NCBI RefSeq assembly: GCF_009905435.1
Contig: NZ_JAAAMT010000019.1
Location: 29,532-93,531, forward strand
Source: Pseudomonas sp. R5(2019)
GTDB lineage: Bacteria; Pseudomonadota; Gammaproteobacteria; Pseudomonadales; Pseudomonadaceae
Reading direction: 5' to 3'
Length of the DNA: 64,000 nt
Positions within the stretch are counted from its first letter, which is position 1, and each line of letters begins with the position of its first letter. Both the position numbers and the translations under genes were made by a program. Shown piece after piece: positions 52,081-62,758 of the stretch. The notes beneath the pieces are model-generated. The model was not told the DNA's origin. It made no database searches and was given only the letters and a program-made list of their open reading frames with translations.

Positions 52081-55000
52081 TTATTCGGTTTCCAGATCGA
52101 TATCGATACCGAGCGAACGAATCTCTTTGATCAACACGTTGAAGGACTCGGGCATGCCCGGCTCCATACGGTGATCGCCGTCCACGATGTTCTTGTACAT
52201 CTTGGTCCGACCGTTCACGTCGTCCGACTTCACTGTGAGCATCTCTTGCAGGGTGTATGCCGCGCCGTATGCTTCCAGCGCCCACACTTCCATCTCCCCG
52301 AAACGCTGACCACCGAACTGCGCCTTACCACCCAGCGGCTGCTGGGTAACCAGGCTATAAGAACCAGTGGAACGCGCGTGCATCTTGTCGTCCACCAAGT
52401 GGTTCAGCTTGAGCATGTACATGTAACCAACGGTCACTGGACGCTCGAACTTGTTACCGGTGCGGCCGTCGAACAGCTGCATCTGACCGCTTTCTGGCAT
52501 GTCCGCCAGTTTCAGCATGGCCTTGATTTCGCTCTCTTTGGCGCCGTCGAAAACTGGGGTGGCCATCGGCACACCGCCTTTGAGGTTCTTCGCCAAGTCC
52601 AGGATTTCCTGGTCGGTGAAGTCCTCCAGACTTTCCTGACGACCACCGATCTCGTTGTAGATCTCGGTGAGGAACTTGCGCAACTCGATGACTTTACGCT
52701 GCTCTTCGAGCATGCGGTTGATCTTCTCGCCCAAGCCCTTGGCCGCCAGGCCCAGGTGGGTTTCGAGGATCTGACCAACGTTCATACGCGATGGTACACC
52801 CAGTGGGTTGAGTACCACGTCCACTGGCGTACCGTTGGCGTCGTGCGGCATGTCTTCGACCGGCATGATCACGGAGACCACACCTTTGTTACCGTGACGA
52901 CCGGCCATCTTGTCGCCCGGCTGGATGCGACGACGGATTGCCAGGTAAACCTTGACGATTTTCAGCACGCCTGGAGCCAGGTCATCACCTTGCTGCAGCT
53001 TGCGCTTCTTGTCTTCGAACTTGTCGTCCAGCAGGCGGCGGCGGTCAACGATGTACGCCTGAGCTTTTTCGAGCTGCTCGTTCAGAGCGTCTTCAGCCAT
53101 GCGCAGCTTGAACCACTGACCATGCTCGAGGCCGTCCAGCACTTCGTTGGTGATCTCGGTACCTTTTTTCAGGCCCGCACCACCTTCGACGATTTGGCCA
53201 ACCAGAGCAGAACGCAGACGCTCGAAGGTCGCACCTTCGACAATACGGAACTCTTCGTTCAGATCCTTGCGGATCTCGTCGAGTTGCATCTTCTCGATCG
53301 ACAGAGCACGGCTATCACGCTCAACGCCGTCACGAGTGAAGACCTGTACGTCGATGACGGTACCTTTGGTGCCAGTTGGCACGCGCAGGGAGGTGTCTTT
53401 AACGTCGCTGGCCTTCTCACCGAAGATTGCGCGCAGCAGCTTCTCTTCTGGTGTCAGTTGAGTCTCGCCTTTTGGCGTGACTTTACCGACCAGAATGTCG
53501 CCAGCGCCCACCTCGGCACCTACGTAAACGATACCGGCTTCGTCCAGCTTGTTCAGTGCAGCTTCACCCACGTTCGGGATGTCCGCAGTGATCTCTTCCG
53601 GGCCAAGCTTGGTGTCACGAGCCACACAGGTCAGTTCCTGAATGTGGATCGTGGTGAAACGGTCTTCCTGAACAACGCGCTCGGACAGGCAGATGGAGTC
53701 TTCGAAGTTGAAGCCGTTCCACGCCATGAATGCGATGCGCATGTTCTGACCCAGAGCCAGCTCACCCATATCGGTGGACGGACCATCGGCCATGATGTCG
53801 CTACGCTGAACGCGATCACCTTTGTTAACCAGCGGACGCTGGTTGATGCAGGTGTTCTGGTTCGAGCGGGTGTATTTGGTCAGGTTGTAGATGTCGACAC
53901 CGGCTTCGCCTGGCTCTACTTCGTCATCAGCAACACGAACCACGATACGGCTGGCGTCGACGGAATCGATCACACCACCACGGCGAGCAACGACGCAAAC
54001 GCCGGAGTCGCGAGCCACGTTACGCTCCATACCGGTACCCACCAGCGGCTTGTCAGCACGCAGGGTAGGAACAGCTTGACGCTGCATGTTCGAACCCATC
54101 AACGCACGGTTGGCGTCGTCGTGCTCGAGGAACGGAATCAGCGAGGCTGCGACCGAAACTACCTGCTTCGGCGAAACGTCCATCAAGGTAACGTCTTCCG
54201 GCGCCTTGACGGTGAATTCGTTCAGGTGACGAACCGCTACCAGCTCATCGACCAGCTGATTTTTTTCGTTCATTGCGGCCGAAGCCTGTGCAATGACGTG
54301 ATCCGCTTCTTCGATAGCCGAAAGGAACACGATCTCGTCGGTAACCAGCGCATCTTTCACAACGCGGTACGGGCTCTCGAGGAAACCGTACTGGTTGGTG
54401 CGCGCATAGGCCGCCAGGGAGTTGATCAGACCGATGTTCGGACCTTCCGGCGTTTCAATTGGGCATACACGACCGTAGTGAGTCGGGTGTACGTCACGAA
54501 CTTCGAAGCCTGCGCGCTCACGAGTCAGACCACCAGGGCCGAGTGCAGAGACACGACGCTTGTGAGTGATTTCGGACAGCGGGTTGTTCTGGTCCATGAA
54601 CTGAGACAGCTGGCTGGAACCGAAGAACTCTTTGACCGCTGCAGCGACTGGCTTGGCGTTGATCAGATCCTGAGGCATCAGGCCTTCGCTTTCTGCCATC
54701 GACAGACGCTCTTTGACCGCACGCTCAACACGCACAAGGCCAACGCGGAACTGGTTCTCTGCCATCTCGCCAACGCAACGTACGCGACGGTTACCCAGGT
54801 GGTCGATGTCATCGACGATCCCTTTGCCGTTACGGATGTCGACCAGCGTCTTCAGAACTTCGACGATGTCTTCCTTGCTCAGCACGCCCGAACCTTCGAT
54901 TTCGGTACGACCGATACGACGGTTGAACTTCATCCGGCCGACCGCAGACAGGTCATAACGCTCAGGACTGAAGAACAGGTTGTTGAACAGGGTTTCAGCA

Positions 55001-56154
55001 GCATCCTTGGTTGGCGGCTCGCCAGGACGCATCATGCGATAGATCTCGACCAGCGCTTCCAATTGGTTGCTGGTGGAGTCGATTTTCAGGGTATCCGAAA
55101 TGAACGGACCGCAATCGATATCGTTGGTGTACAGCGTTTCGATGCGAACGACCTGGGCCTTGGCAATCTTGACCAGGACCTCAGTGCTCAGCTCGGTGTT
55201 GCACTCAGCCAGGATTTCACCGGTGGCAGGGTGCACGATAGCTTTGGCAGTGGTACGACCCAGCACGTATTCCAGAGGAACTGCCAGCTCTTTGACACCG
55301 GCTTTTTCCAACTGGTTGATGTGACGAGCGGTAATACGACGACCCTGCTCAACGATGACTTTGCCAGCGCCGTCATGGATGTCCATGACGGCGATTTCGC
55401 CACGCAGGCGCTGAGGCACCAGCTCCAGGCTGAGCGTTTCGCCCTGAACGTGGAATACGTTGGTGGTGTAGAAGGCGTCGAGCACTTCTTCAGTGCTGTA
55501 ACCCAGCGCACGCAGCAGCACGGAGGCCGGCAGCTTACGACGGCGGTCGATACGGACGAATACGCAGTCTTTCGGGTCGAACTCAAAGTCCAGCCACGAG
55601 CCACGGTAAGGAATCACGCGAGCCGAGTACAGCAGTTTGCCCGAGCTGTGAGTCTTGCCACGGTCGTGGTCGAAGAATACACCCGGCGAACGGTGCAGCT
55701 GGGAAACGATGACACGCTCGGTACCGTTGATTACGAAGGTACCGTTCTCGGTCATCAGTGGGATTTCTCCCATGTAGACTTCTTGCTCTTTAATGTCCTT
55801 GATCGCTTTGTTCGACGACTCTTTGTCGAAAATGATCAAGCGGACTTTTACCCGCAGAGGTACGGCGTAGGTCACGCCACGCAGGACACATTCCTTGACG
55901 TCGAATGCCGGTTCACCCAGACGATAGCCAACGTACTCCAGGGCAGCATTGCCGGAGTAGCTGATGATCGGGAAAACCGATTTGAAGGCCGCATGCAGGC
56001 CCACGTCGCGGAACTGATCTTTGGTCGCCCCCGCCTGCAAGAATTCACGATACGAATCCAGCTGGATGGCCAGGAGGTAAGGCACATCCATGACGTCCGG
56101 CAACTTGCTAAAGTCCTTGCGGATACGTTTTTTCTCAGTGTATGAGTAAGCCAT
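52081..56154 (-). CDS. rpoB: RNA polymerase beta subunit
   Basis: 1357 residues. The rifampicin region reads [17 protein letters not shown] then [13 protein letters not shown], with Asp, His and Ser of the usual resistance positions all wild type. The C-terminal segments [15 protein letters not shown] and [20 protein letters not shown] are conserved. A 220-bp gap with an attenuator-like hairpin separates it from rplL. Confidence 0.98.
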   Translation of the reverse strand: MAYSYTEKKRIRKDFSKLPDVMDVPYLLAIQLDSYREFLQAGATKDQFRDVGLHAAFKSVFPIISYSGNAALEYVGYRLGEPAFDVKECVLRGVTYAVPLRVKVRLIIFDKESSNKAIKDIKEQEVYMGEIPLMTENGTFVINGTERVIVSQLHRSPGVFFDHDRGKTHSSGKLLYSARVIPYRGSWLDFEFDPKDCVFVRIDRRRKLPASVLLRALGYSTEEVLDAFYTTNVFHVQGETLSLELVPQRLRGEIAVMDIHDGAGKVIVEQGRRITARHINQLEKAGVKELAVPLEYVLGRTTAKAIVHPATGEILAECNTELSTEVLVKIAKAQVVRIETLYTNDIDCGPFISDTLKIDSTSNQLEALVEIYRMMRPGEPPTKDAAETLFNNLFFSPERYDLSAVGRMKFNRRIGRTEIEGSGVLSKEDIVEVLKTLVDIRNGKGIVDDIDHLGNRRVRCVGEMAENQFRVGLVRVERAVKERLSMAESEGLMPQDLINAKPVAAAVKEFFGSSQLSQFMDQNNPLSEITHKRRVSALGPGGLTRERAGFEVRDVHPTHYGRVCPIETPEGPNIGLINSLAAYARTNQYGFLESPYRVVKDALVTDEIVFLSAIEEADHVIAQASAAMNEKNQLVDELVAVRHLNEFTVKAPEDVTLMDVSPKQVVSVAASLIPFLEHDDANRALMGSNMQRQAVPTLRADKPLVGTGMERNVARDSGVCVVARRGGVIDSVDASRIVVRVADDEVEPGEAGVDIYNLTKYTRSNQNTCINQRPLVNKGDRVQRSDIMADGPSTDMGELALGQNMRIAFMAWNGFNFEDSICLSERVVQEDRFTTIHIQELTCVARDTKLGPEEITADIPNVGEAALNKLDEAGIVYVGAEVGAGDILVGKVTPKGETQLTPEEKLLRAIFGEKASDVKDTSLRVPTGTKGTVIDVQVFTRDGVERDSRALSIEKMQLDEIRKDLNEEFRIVEGATFERLRSALVGQIVEGGAGLKKGTEITNEVLDGLEHGQWFKLRMAEDALNEQLEKAQAYIVDRRRLLDDKFEDKKRKLQQGDDLAPGVLKIVKVYLAIRRRIQPGDKMAGRHGNKGVVSVIMPVEDMPHDANGTPVDVVLNPLGVPSRMNVGQILETHLGLAAKGLGEKINRMLEEQRKVIELRKFLTEIYNEIGGRQESLEDFTDQEILDLAKNLKGGVPMATPVFDGAKESEIKAMLKLADMPESGQMQLFDGRTGNKFERPVTVGYMYMLKLNHLVDDKMHARSTGSYSLVTQQPLGGKAQFGGQRFGEMEVWALEAYGAAYTLQEMLTVKSDDVNGRTKMYKNIVDGDHRMEPGMPESFNVLIKEIRSLGIDIDLETE

Positions 56155-56305
56155 CAGCGTTCCCCAGCTTGGTCACCTGCTTGTTTGGCTTCTCCCGACG
56201 GGAGTAGCCAGAAAATCTGCAAGCCCCTTGGCTTGCTCCACCGCATCGGGTGGGTACTGCTCGCGCTACAGGGGTCGACCTGGTCGACCGCCTATAACGG
56301 AAAAA

Positions 56306-56329
56306 GGCCGGTGGCATGAGCCACCAGCC
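56306..56329 (-). terminator. Attenuator-like hairpin between rplL and rpoB
   Basis: On the minus strand GGCTGGTGGC, loop TCAT, GCCACCGGCC (one wobble) is followed by T5 (complement of 56301-56305). In E. coli a partial terminator at this position lowers rpoBC transcription relative to rplJL, and the same is likely here. Confidence 0.8.
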
Positions 56330-56375
56330 ATCAGCCGTTTGCTTTACGCTCAGGCTGGAGACGCAAAGTCGATGC

Positions 56376-56741
56376 TTACTTGAGCTCGACTTTGGCGCCT
56401 GCTTCTTCCAGAGCTGCTTTGGCTTTGTCAGCTGCGTCTTTGGCAACAGCTTCCAGAACCATGGCAGGAGCGCCGTCAACAACAGCCTTGGCTTCTTTCA
56501 GGCCCAGACCGGTCAGCTCACGTACTGCCTTGATCACGTTAACTTTCTTCTCGCCAGCTTCGGTCAGCATGACGTTGAATTCAGTTTGTTCTTCAACAAC
56601 GGCAGCGGCAGCAGCTGGGCCAGCAGCGGCAACAGCAGCGGTAACGCCGAAGGTTTCTTCCATTGCTTTGATCAGCTCAACAACTTCCAGAACGGTTTTC
56701 TGGCCGATTGCTTCGATGATTTGCTCGTTAGTCAGAGACAT
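56376..56741 (-). CDS. rplL: 50S ribosomal protein L7/L12
   Basis: 121 residues: N-terminal dimerisation helix pair ([20 protein letters not shown]), Ala-rich hinge ([18 protein letters not shown], about 34-51) and C-terminal factor-binding domain ([20 protein letters not shown]). Forms the stalk that recruits GTPase factors, in multiple copies per ribosome. Confidence 0.98.
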   Translation of the reverse strand: MSLTNEQIIEAIGQKTVLEVVELIKAMEETFGVTAAVAAAGPAAAAAVVEEQTEFNVMLTEAGEKKVNVIKAVRELTGLGLKEAKAVVDGAPAMVLEAVAKDAADKAKAALEEAGAKVELK

Positions 56742-56820
56742 GACTTTAAATCCTGTATTGGGGTGACAGCCTACGCAGCCATCAAATTAAACATATGATT
56801 TTGAAAGAGTTTACGATGCC

Positions 56821-57321
56821 TTAGGCAGCGGAAGCTTCTTTCTGGTCGCGAATGGCCGCCAGAGTACGAGCCAGCTTGCTGGTAGCGCCTTGGATCACGC
56901 TCATCAGCTTCGCAATAGCTTCGTCGCGAGTTGGCAGCGAAGCCAACACGTCGATCTCGTTTGCTGCGAGGTACTTGCCCTCAAACGCAGCTGCCTTGAT
57001 CTCGAACTTGTCCTGACCCTTGGCGAACTCTTTGAAAATACGAGCAGCAGCGCCCGGATGTTCCTTGGAGAATGCAATCAGGGTCGGGCCTTTGAACACG
57101 TCGTTGAGAACCGAATACTCGGTGCCTTCAACAGCGCGCTTGAGCAGGGTGTTACGTACGACACGTACGTATACGCCAGCTTCGCGGGCCTCTTTACGGA
57201 GTCCGGTCATAGCGCCTACAGTCACGCCACGGGCATCAGCCACGACAGCGGACAGAGCGCCTTTGGCAGCCTCGTTGACTTCAGCGACGATGGCCTTCTT
57301 GTCTTCGAGTTTAATTGCCAC
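56821..57321 (-). CDS. rplJ: 50S ribosomal protein L10
   Basis: 166 residues, [20 protein letters not shown] start. The C-terminal helix ([20 protein letters not shown]) holds L7/L12 dimers. In E. coli L10 with L7/L12 represses translation by binding the rplJ leader, and a comparable leader of about 200 nt precedes this gene. Confidence 0.97.
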   Translation of the reverse strand: MAIKLEDKKAIVAEVNEAAKGALSAVVADARGVTVGAMTGLRKEAREAGVYVRVVRNTLLKRAVEGTEYSVLNDVFKGPTLIAFSKEHPGAAARIFKEFAKGQDKFEIKAAAFEGKYLAANEIDVLASLPTRDEAIAKLMSVIQGATSKLARTLAAIRDQKEASAA

Positions 57322-57329
57322 GGGTTTAA

Positions 57330-57455
57330 CTCCTGCTTGTTACCGTTTCATCCCCCCGAAGGCGGATGTCGTTTTGGTGTCTGATTCGGTAAGGAACCGG
57401 GAGCACCATCTGCGTAGGCTTTAAGGTTTAAGACTTTCGCCGCCTACGGTCTTGG
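57330..57455 (-). promoter_or_regulatory. Candidate L10 leader (rplJL autoregulatory RNA)
   Basis: The interval between rplA and rplJ has the position, length and sequence character of the L10 leader, including the TAGGCGGCGAAAG segment and a late CCGCCTTCGGGGGG stem-loop near the SD. I have not derived the full fold. Confidence 0.55.
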
Positions 57456-57492
57456 ATAGCCCCCGCCAGGCAGGGACCCCAATTTTTCCAAT

Positions 57493-57514
57493 TGGCGCAA
57501 TTTCTTGCGCCAAC
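57493..57514 (-). terminator. Hairpin after rplA
   Basis: TTGGCGCAA (57493-57501) and TTGCGCCAA (57506-57514) form a perfect 9-bp stem just beyond the rplA stop. The minus-strand tail TTGGAAAAATT is not U-rich enough for a firm terminator call. Confidence 0.45.
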
Positions 57515-57521
57515 GGTTGTC

Positions 57522-58217
57522 TTACGCGTTCAGCGAGCTCTGGTCGATAACCAGACCTGGGCCCATAGTGGTGCTCAGGGTAACGCGCTTGACGTAGATA
57601 CCTTTCGAAGAAGCTGGCTTGATACGCTTCAGATCAGCGATCAGGGCTTCAACGTTTTCCTGCAGCTTGACAGCGTCGAAACCGACTTTGCCAACGGAGG
57701 TGTGGATGATACCGTTTTTGTCTGTACGGTAACGAACCTGACCAGCCTTGGCGTTTTTAACCGCGGTGGCTACATCTGGAGTTACGGTACCGACTTTAGG
57801 GTTAGGCATCAGGCCGCGAGGACCCAGAACCTGACCCAGCTGACCTACAACACGCATGGCATCAGGCGATGCGATAACGACGTCATAGTTCAGGTCGCCG
57901 CCTTTCATTTCGGCAGCCAGATCGTCCATACCAACGCGATCAGCGCCAGCAGCCAGAGCAGCTTCAGCAGCTGGGCCCTGGGTGAAGACAGCAACACGTA
58001 CAGTCTTGCCAGTACCGTGTGGCAGCACAGTAGCGCTACGTACGACCTGGTCAGATTTACGTGGGTCAACACCGAGGTTAACAGCAACGTCTACAGACTC
58101 GCTGAACTTGACGGTGGACAGTTCGGTCAGCAGCGCAGCAGCTTCAACGAAGTTGTAAGCCTTGCCAGCTTCGATTTTCGAAGCGATAGCCTTTTGGCGC
58201 TTGGTCAGCTTAGCCAT
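57522..58217 (-). CDS. rplA: 50S ribosomal protein L1
   Basis: 231 residues. Two domains with the hinge patterns [20 protein letters not shown] and [17 protein letters not shown]. It builds the L1 stalk at the E site and in E. coli represses the rplKA mRNA. Its start directly abuts the rplK stop. Confidence 0.97.
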   Translation of the reverse strand: MAKLTKRQKAIASKIEAGKAYNFVEAAALLTELSTVKFSESVDVAVNLGVDPRKSDQVVRSATVLPHGTGKTVRVAVFTQGPAAEAALAAGADRVGMDDLAAEMKGGDLNYDVVIASPDAMRVVGQLGQVLGPRGLMPNPKVGTVTPDVATAVKNAKAGQVRYRTDKNGIIHTSVGKVGFDAVKLQENVEALIADLKRIKPASSKGIYVKRVTLSTTMGPGLVIDQSSLNA

Positions 58218-58649
58218 TTACACACCCTCCACGTTGAGGCCCATGCTGCGAGCAGAACCGGCGATGGTACGCACGGCTGCTTCCATGTCAGCGGCAGTCA
58301 GATCAGCATTTTTGGTTTTTGCGATCTCTTCCAGCTGAGCACGAGTCACAGTGCCAACCTTAACGGTGTTCGGACGTGCAGAACCGCTGGTCAGACCAGC
58401 TGCTTTCTTCAACAGAACCGAAGCCGGGGTGCTCTTGGTTTCAAAAGTGAAGCTACGGTCACTGTAAACAGTGATGATCACTGGAGTCGGCAGACCGGCT
58501 TCTTGACCCTGAGTACGGGCGTTGAAGGCCTTGCAGAATTCCATGATGTTCACACCGTGCTGACCCAGTGCTGGACCAACGGGTGGGCTAGGGTTGGCCT
58601 GGCCGGCCTTTACTTGCAGCTTGATGTAAGCCTGAATCTTCTTAGCCAT
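58218..58649 (-). CDS. rplK: 50S ribosomal protein L11
   Basis: 143 residues, with [20 protein letters not shown] in the N-terminal domain and the C-terminal rRNA-binding domain ([20 protein letters not shown]). It belongs to the GTPase-associated centre and is needed for RelA activation and thiostrepton binding. Confidence 0.97.
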   Translation of the reverse strand: MAKKIQAYIKLQVKAGQANPSPPVGPALGQHGVNIMEFCKAFNARTQGQEAGLPTPVIITVYSDRSFTFETKSTPASVLLKKAAGLTSGSARPNTVKVGTVTRAQLEEIAKTKNADLTAADMEAAVRTIAGSARSMGLNVEGV

Positions 58650-58721
58650 GAGCTACTCCAATATCGGGTACGAACGCCAGATGGCTCCCCGGTTACTTGC
58701 GTTTTATCCCGAGACGACAAA

Positions 58722-58746
58722 ACCCCGCAGCACAGGGCTGCGGGGT
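58722..58746 (-). terminator. Terminator after nusG
   Basis: ACCCCGCAGC (58722-58731) pairs with GCTGCGGGGT (58737-58746), and the minus strand continues TTTTGTC. It separates secE-nusG from rplKA and lies 18 bp beyond the nusG stop. Confidence 0.85.
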
Positions 58747-58763
58747 GTGGGATGCTCGCTCAG

Positions 58764-59297
58764 CTAGACCTTTTCGACCTGACTGAACTCAAGCTCTACC
58801 GGAGTAGAGCGACCGAAAATAAGCACGGCAACTTGAATGCGGCTCTTCTCGTAGTTAACTTCTTCGACAGTGCCGTTAAAATCAGCGAACGGGCCATCAG
58901 TGACTCGTACGACTTCACCTGGCTCGAACAAGGTTTTCGGCTTCGGCTTGTCGCTACCGTCAGCCACGCGACGAAGGATAGCTTCCGCTTCCTTATCGGT
59001 GATCGGTGCAGGCTTGTCGGCAGTTCCGCCAATGAAACCCATCACCCGAGGAGTATCCTTGACCAAGTGCCAAGTACCCTCATTCATGTCCATCTGAACC
59101 AGCACATAGCCTGGAAAGAACTTACGCTCGCTTTTGCGCTTCTGGCCATTACGCATCTCTACCACTTCTTCGGTAGGGACCAGAATTTCGCCAAAACCGT
59201 CTTCCATGCCAGCCAGCTTTACGCGCTCAATCAGAGAGCGCATTACATGCTTCTCGTAACCCGAGTAAGCATGCACAACGTACCAACGCTTAGCCAC
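58764..59297 (-). CDS. nusG: Transcription elongation/antitermination factor NusG
   Basis: 177 residues. The NGN domain ([17 protein letters not shown] then [12 protein letters not shown]) and the C-terminal KOW domain ([20 protein letters not shown]) are complete. It binds RNA polymerase, Rho and S10, suppressing pausing and coupling transcription to translation. It lies 9 bp after secE. Confidence 0.98.
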   Translation of the reverse strand: MAKRWYVVHAYSGYEKHVMRSLIERVKLAGMEDGFGEILVPTEEVVEMRNGQKRKSERKFFPGYVLVQMDMNEGTWHLVKDTPRVMGFIGGTADKPAPITDKEAEAILRRVADGSDKPKPKTLFEPGEVVRVTDGPFADFNGTVEEVNYEKSRIQVAVLIFGRSTPVELEFSQVEKV

Positions 59298-59306
59298 GGG
59301 ACACCC

Positions 59307-59675
59307 TTAGCCAACAATCAAGGAAACAAGCCAACCCAGCAGGGAATCAAGCCCCCACAGGAGCAACGCCATCACCAGCACAACCGCAACAACAATCAGG
59401 GTGGTCTGGGTGGTTTCCTGGCGAGTCGGCCAAACGACTTTACGAATCTCGGTGCGAGCTTCCTTCGCCAGCGTAAAGAACGACTTACCCTTGGCAGTCT
59501 GCAAAGCCACGAACGCAGCAACAGCTGCAATAACGAGCAATGCCAATACGCGATACAGAATCGGGGATGCGGAATAGTAATGATTACCGACTACGCCGAC
59601 AACCACCAACGCGACCACAAGCAGCCACTTGAGCAAATCAAAGCGAGAATCTTGGGCTTCGGCCTTGGGAGTCAT
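59307..59675 (-). CDS. secE: Protein translocase subunit SecE
   Basis: 122 residues with three membrane helices (about 17-33, 38-57 and 92-117), like E. coli SecE. The conserved amphipathic segment (FFTLAKEARTEIRKVVWPTR) precedes the third helix. It clamps the SecY halves. Cotranscribed with nusG. Confidence 0.96.
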   Translation of the reverse strand: MTPKAEAQDSRFDLLKWLLVVALVVVGVVGNHYYSASPILYRVLALLVIAAVAAFVALQTAKGKSFFTLAKEARTEIRKVVWPTRQETTQTTLIVVAVVLVMALLLWGLDSLLGWLVSLIVG

Positions 59676-59720
59676 CTAGGAGGATCCTGTGAAAAGAAAG
59701 CCAGACACACCGAGTGAATC

Positions 59721-59796
59721 TGGCAGGTCAGGAGGGAATCGAACCCCCAACCTACGGTTTTGGAGACCGTCGCTCTGCCAATTGAGCTACTGACCT
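59721..59796 (-). tRNA. tRNA-Trp (anticodon CCA)
   Basis: 76-nt cloverleaf on the minus strand beginning AGGTCAGTAGCTCAATTGG, with anticodon loop CTCCAAA, T arm GGTTCGAATCC and encoded CCA end (complement of TGG 59721-59723). It lies between tuf copy 2 and secE, the usual place for this tRNA. Confidence 0.95.
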
Positions 59797-59850
59797 AAAA
59801 CTTGAATCAGGCCGACCATTATGCCGGCCCGAAGAAGGCATTTCAACTAC

Positions 59851-61044
59851 TTATTCAATAATCTTTGCTACGACGCCAGCGCCGACGGTACGACCGCCTT
59901 CACGGATAGCGAAACGCAGACCGTCTTCCATTGCGATGGTCTTGATCAGGGTGACAACCATTTTGATGTTGTCGCCTGGCATTACCATCTCAACGCCTTC
60001 TGGCAGCTCGCAGTTGCCAGTTACGTCGGTAGTACGGAAGTAGAACTGTGGACGGTAGCCTTTGAAGAACGGAGTGTGACGACCGCCTTCTTCCTTGCTC
60101 AGAACGTACACTTCAGCTTCGAACTTGGTGTGCGGCTTGACCGAACCTGGCTTGACCAGAACCTGGCCACGCTCAACGTCGTCACGCTTGGTACCACGCA
60201 GCAGAACACCGCAGTTCTCGCCCGCACGGCCTTCGTCCAGCAGCTTGCGGAACATTTCAACGCCGGTGCAGGTGGTGACGGTGGTGTCACGCAGACCAAC
60301 GATTTCCAGCGGATCCTGAACCTTGACGATACCGCGCTCGATACGACCGGTAACTACAGTACCGCGACCGGAGATCGAGAATACGTCTTCGATTGGCATC
60401 AGGAATGGCTTGTCGATCAGACGAACTGGCTCAGGGATGTAGGTATCCAGAGTTTCAACCAGTTTACGAACGGCAGTGGTGCCCATTTCGTTGTCGTCCA
60501 GACCGTCCAGCGCCATACGAGCCGAACCGATGATGATTGGAGTGTCATCACCCGGGAAGTCGTAGGTGCTCAGCAGGTCGCGAACTTCCATCTCAACCAG
60601 TTCCAGCAGCTCAGCGTCGTCTACCAGGTCAGCCTTGTTCAGGAAGACCACGATGTACGGAACGCCAACCTGACGGGACAGCAGGATGTGCTCACGGGTT
60701 TGTGGCATCGGACCATCAGCGGCCGAGCAAACCAGGATCGCGCCGTCCATCTGGGCAGCACCGGTGATCATGTTCTTCACGTAGTCAGCGTGACCTGGGC
60801 AGTCAACGTGAGCGTAGTGACGAATGGTCGAGTTGTACTCAACGTGCGCGGTGTTGATGGTGATACCGCGAGCTTTCTCTTCTGGGGCGCTGTCGATCTT
60901 GTCGAAGTCAACACGAGCCGAACCGAAAACTTCGGAGCAAACGCGAGTCAGAGCAGCAGTCAGAGTGGTTTTACCATGGTCAACGTGACCGATGGTGCCA
61001 ACGTTGACATGAGGTAGGGAACGATCAAATTTTTCCTTAGCCAT
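59851..61044 (-). CDS. tufB: Elongation factor Tu, copy 2 (tRNA-linked)
   Basis: 397 residues, protein identical to copy 1, start ATG 61044. Nucleotides appear identical from 59867 to 61008 (matching 43281-44422) and diverge only at the first and last dozen or so codon positions and in the flanks, a pattern of gene conversion. It is preceded by tRNA-Thr and followed by tRNA-Trp, the ancestral tRNA-tufB arrangement. A 12-bp hairpin lies between tRNA-Thr and the start. Confidence 0.98.
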   Translation of the reverse strand: MAKEKFDRSLPHVNVGTIGHVDHGKTTLTAALTRVCSEVFGSARVDFDKIDSAPEEKARGITINTAHVEYNSTIRHYAHVDCPGHADYVKNMITGAAQMDGAILVCSAADGPMPQTREHILLSRQVGVPYIVVFLNKADLVDDAELLELVEMEVRDLLSTYDFPGDDTPIIIGSARMALDGLDDNEMGTTAVRKLVETLDTYIPEPVRLIDKPFLMPIEDVFSISGRGTVVTGRIERGIVKVQDPLEIVGLRDTTVTTCTGVEMFRKLLDEGRAGENCGVLLRGTKRDDVERGQVLVKPGSVKPHTKFEAEVYVLSKEEGGRHTPFFKGYRPQFYFRTTDVTGNCELPEGVEMVMPGDNIKMVVTLIKTIAMEDGLRFAIREGGRTVGAGVVAKIIE

Positions 61045-61095
61045 CAATAGCACTCCCCGCAGAAGAATTAAACAAACGTCACTAACCATTAAAAC

Positions 61096-61123
61096 AAAGG
61101 CAGATATTTTCATATCTGCCTTT
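61096..61123 (-). terminator. Hairpin between tRNA-Thr and tuf copy 2
   Basis: AAAGGCAGATAT (61096-61107) pairs perfectly with ATATCTGCCTTT (61112-61123). The minus strand continues GTTTTAATGG. It may be a partial terminator/attenuator or the processing site that separates tRNAs from the tuf mRNA. Confidence 0.6.
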
Positions 61124-61128
61124 ATATA

Positions 61129-61204
61129 TGGAGCTCTTGAGCGGATTTGAACCGCTGACCTCACCCTTACCAAGGGTGTGCTCTACCAACTGAGCTACAA
61201 GAGC
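61129..61204 (-). tRNA. tRNA-Thr (anticodon GGT)
   Basis: 76 nt on the minus strand, GCTCTTGTAGCTCAGTTGG start, anticodon stem CACCC/GGGTG with loop TTGGTAA, encoded CCA. Part of the Tyr-Gly-Thr-tuf cluster. Confidence 0.95.
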
Positions 61205-61231
61205 GATACATCTTTGCAAAAACAGCAAACT

Positions 61232-61305
<74 letters not shown>

Positions 61306-61327
61306 GGAGCTTGCAGCTCTCGCTAAA

Positions 61328-61413
<86 letters not shown>

Positions 61414-61427
61414 TAAGCGTGGGCGGC

Positions 61428-61456
61428 ATTTTCAACTCTTGCCGCCTTCCTGTCAA
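61428..61456 (-). promoter_or_regulatory. Predicted promoter of the tRNA-Tyr/Gly/Thr-tuf transcript
   Basis: On the minus strand TTGACA (complement of 61451-61456), 17-bp spacer and GAAAAT (complement of 61428-61433). A GC-rich discriminator and a start about 8 bases before tRNA-Tyr fit a stringently controlled stable-RNA promoter. Confidence 0.65.
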
Positions 61457-61557
61457 GCTTTTTCTCATTAAAATCTTGAGGTTAGCTAATTTGACAGTCG
61501 CTTCACAGTTCGTTGTCTTCGACATCTCCCTGTTCAGCGGGCGCCATTCTATGCAAA

Positions 61558-62001
61558 CTATTCGAAGGATGCAACACCCTCGCACAACATTATTTTATGT
61601 TTTAACTCTTTGAAATCCCGAGAAAGATTCCTGAGCATCGCCTCGTCCAGCGAATCGCGATTTTGCTCCGAAATACGCACCCAAAAACCTGGGTTATCCA
61701 TGATCTTTCCTACCGGCTTTGCAGTGATATCCAGCGAAAGCAACCTCTGCTCCAAGGCCTCCATGCGCTCAAGAGCACTCACGCCGCCGACAAACAAACA
61801 TTCTGCAGGTTTTGCAGAGGAGGCCTGCGACACCTCACTCGCCCCCTCGCGAGCAGACTCGCTTAGAAGCTGAATCCCTTGTCGATTACCCTTGTAAAGC
61901 GAAAGCGGCATCACTTCCTTGGCCTTGAGTGGCGCCTCTTGCTGATGCCATACGTAATAGAAAGCGTTCAGCACTACCAGCAGCAGAAATAACCAGCGCA
62001 T
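61558..62001 (-). CDS. SPOR-like membrane-anchored protein
   Basis: 147 residues. One N-terminal membrane helix (about 3-19) anchors a periplasmic part. After a Ser/Ala-rich linker, a SPOR-like domain runs from about 66 (AECLFVGGVSALERMEALEQ) to the end. SPOR domains bind denuded peptidoglycan at the division site. The stretch CLFVGGVS...GFWVRI matches the fold's strands, but similarity is weak. It lies 7 bp after coaX, in the birA-coaX transcript, where P. aeruginosa has a conserved hypothetical gene. Confidence 0.75.
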   Translation of the reverse strand: MRWLFLLLVVLNAFYYVWHQQEAPLKAKEVMPLSLYKGNRQGIQLLSESAREGASEVSQASSAKPAECLFVGGVSALERMEALEQRLLSLDITAKPVGKIMDNPGFWVRISEQNRDSLDEAMLRNLSRDFKELKHKIMLCEGVASFE

Positions 62002-62008
62002 AGATACC

Positions 62009-62758
62009 TCAAGACAGGGGGCACGCCATGGCGAGGCCGATAAACACCAGATCGGACACTACACGAGCCTGAGGCACTAACTCTTGCACGAGATCCGCAT
62101 CACCCCCGGTCAGGAACAACTCATAGTCATGCCCCCAAAGAGAACGGGCATGCTCGACCTGGGTCAATACAAACCCACGCAGCATTAACGTACATCCGCG
62201 CTCGACAGCCTCAACGGTGGAGCGCCCCGGCTGAAGACTCACGTGGGCTTTCTGCGCAGACGCATCATCGTAGCGAATTCGCCGCGTATGGGTTCTTAGC
62301 TGATTCCTCATCAGAGGCATACCAGGACAAATGAATCCCCCCAGGTGCTCTCCGTCTGCCGCAACGAAATCAGACGTTGCAGCGGTCCCTAAATCGATAA
62401 CGACGCAGGCTCTCCCGGCCAGATGATACGCACCCAGTACCGCGAGCCATCGATCCAGACCCAATCGCTCGTACTCGCCATAGCCATTACGCACACCGGC
62501 CATCTCTCGAGCCGGCTTTGCACAGACGATTGGAATAGCGAAGGCCTCTGCGAGCACCTGCACGAGCCTGGACGTTTCTTCCTCTGTCCTGACGCTGACG
62601 AGCCGACACCGCTCAAGACGGAGCTCGCACAGACTGTGCAATGCAGTCACCAACGCCTGATCGGAGTCGACAATTCCACCGGCCACTACTTTATTGCCAC
62701 CAGAGGACAAGACCCGCCATTTAATGAAGCTGTTCCCGCAGTCGAGCTCAAGAATCAT
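62009..62758 (-). CDS. coaX: Type III pantothenate kinase
   Basis: 249 residues of the ASKHA fold. It begins [15 protein letters not shown] (phosphate-1 motif) and has [13 protein letters not shown] (around 119-131) and [11 protein letters not shown] (around 140-150), as in Pseudomonas CoaX. It makes phosphopantothenate, the first step of CoA synthesis. It is the ATP-inefficient, feedback-insensitive type that replaces CoaA in Pseudomonas. ATG 62758 overlaps the end of birA; a GTG three bases earlier is an alternative. Confidence 0.94.
   Translation of the reverse strand: MILELDCGNSFIKWRVLSSGGNKVVAGGIVDSDQALVTALHSLCELRLERCRLVSVRTEEETSRLVQVLAEAFAIPIVCAKPAREMAGVRNGYGEYERLGLDRWLAVLGAYHLAGRACVVIDLGTAATSDFVAADGEHLGGFICPGMPLMRNQLRTHTRRIRYDDASAQKAHVSLQPGRSTVEAVERGCTLMLRGFVLTQVEHARSLWGHDYELFLTGGDADLVQELVPQARVVSDLVFIGLAMACPLS

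Noticed and set aside
51940..56145. Very long open frame (about 1,400 codons) on the plus strand opposite rpoB and the rpoC start
   Set aside because: It is the mirror of a highly biased coding frame. rpoB and rpoC have full family conservation on the minus strand, and the antisense frame lacks an SD or any known domain.
61045..61173. N-terminal extension of EF-Tu copy 2 by 43 residues
   Set aside because: The extension runs through the hairpin and tRNA-Thr; EF-Tu starts at MAKEKFDRS.
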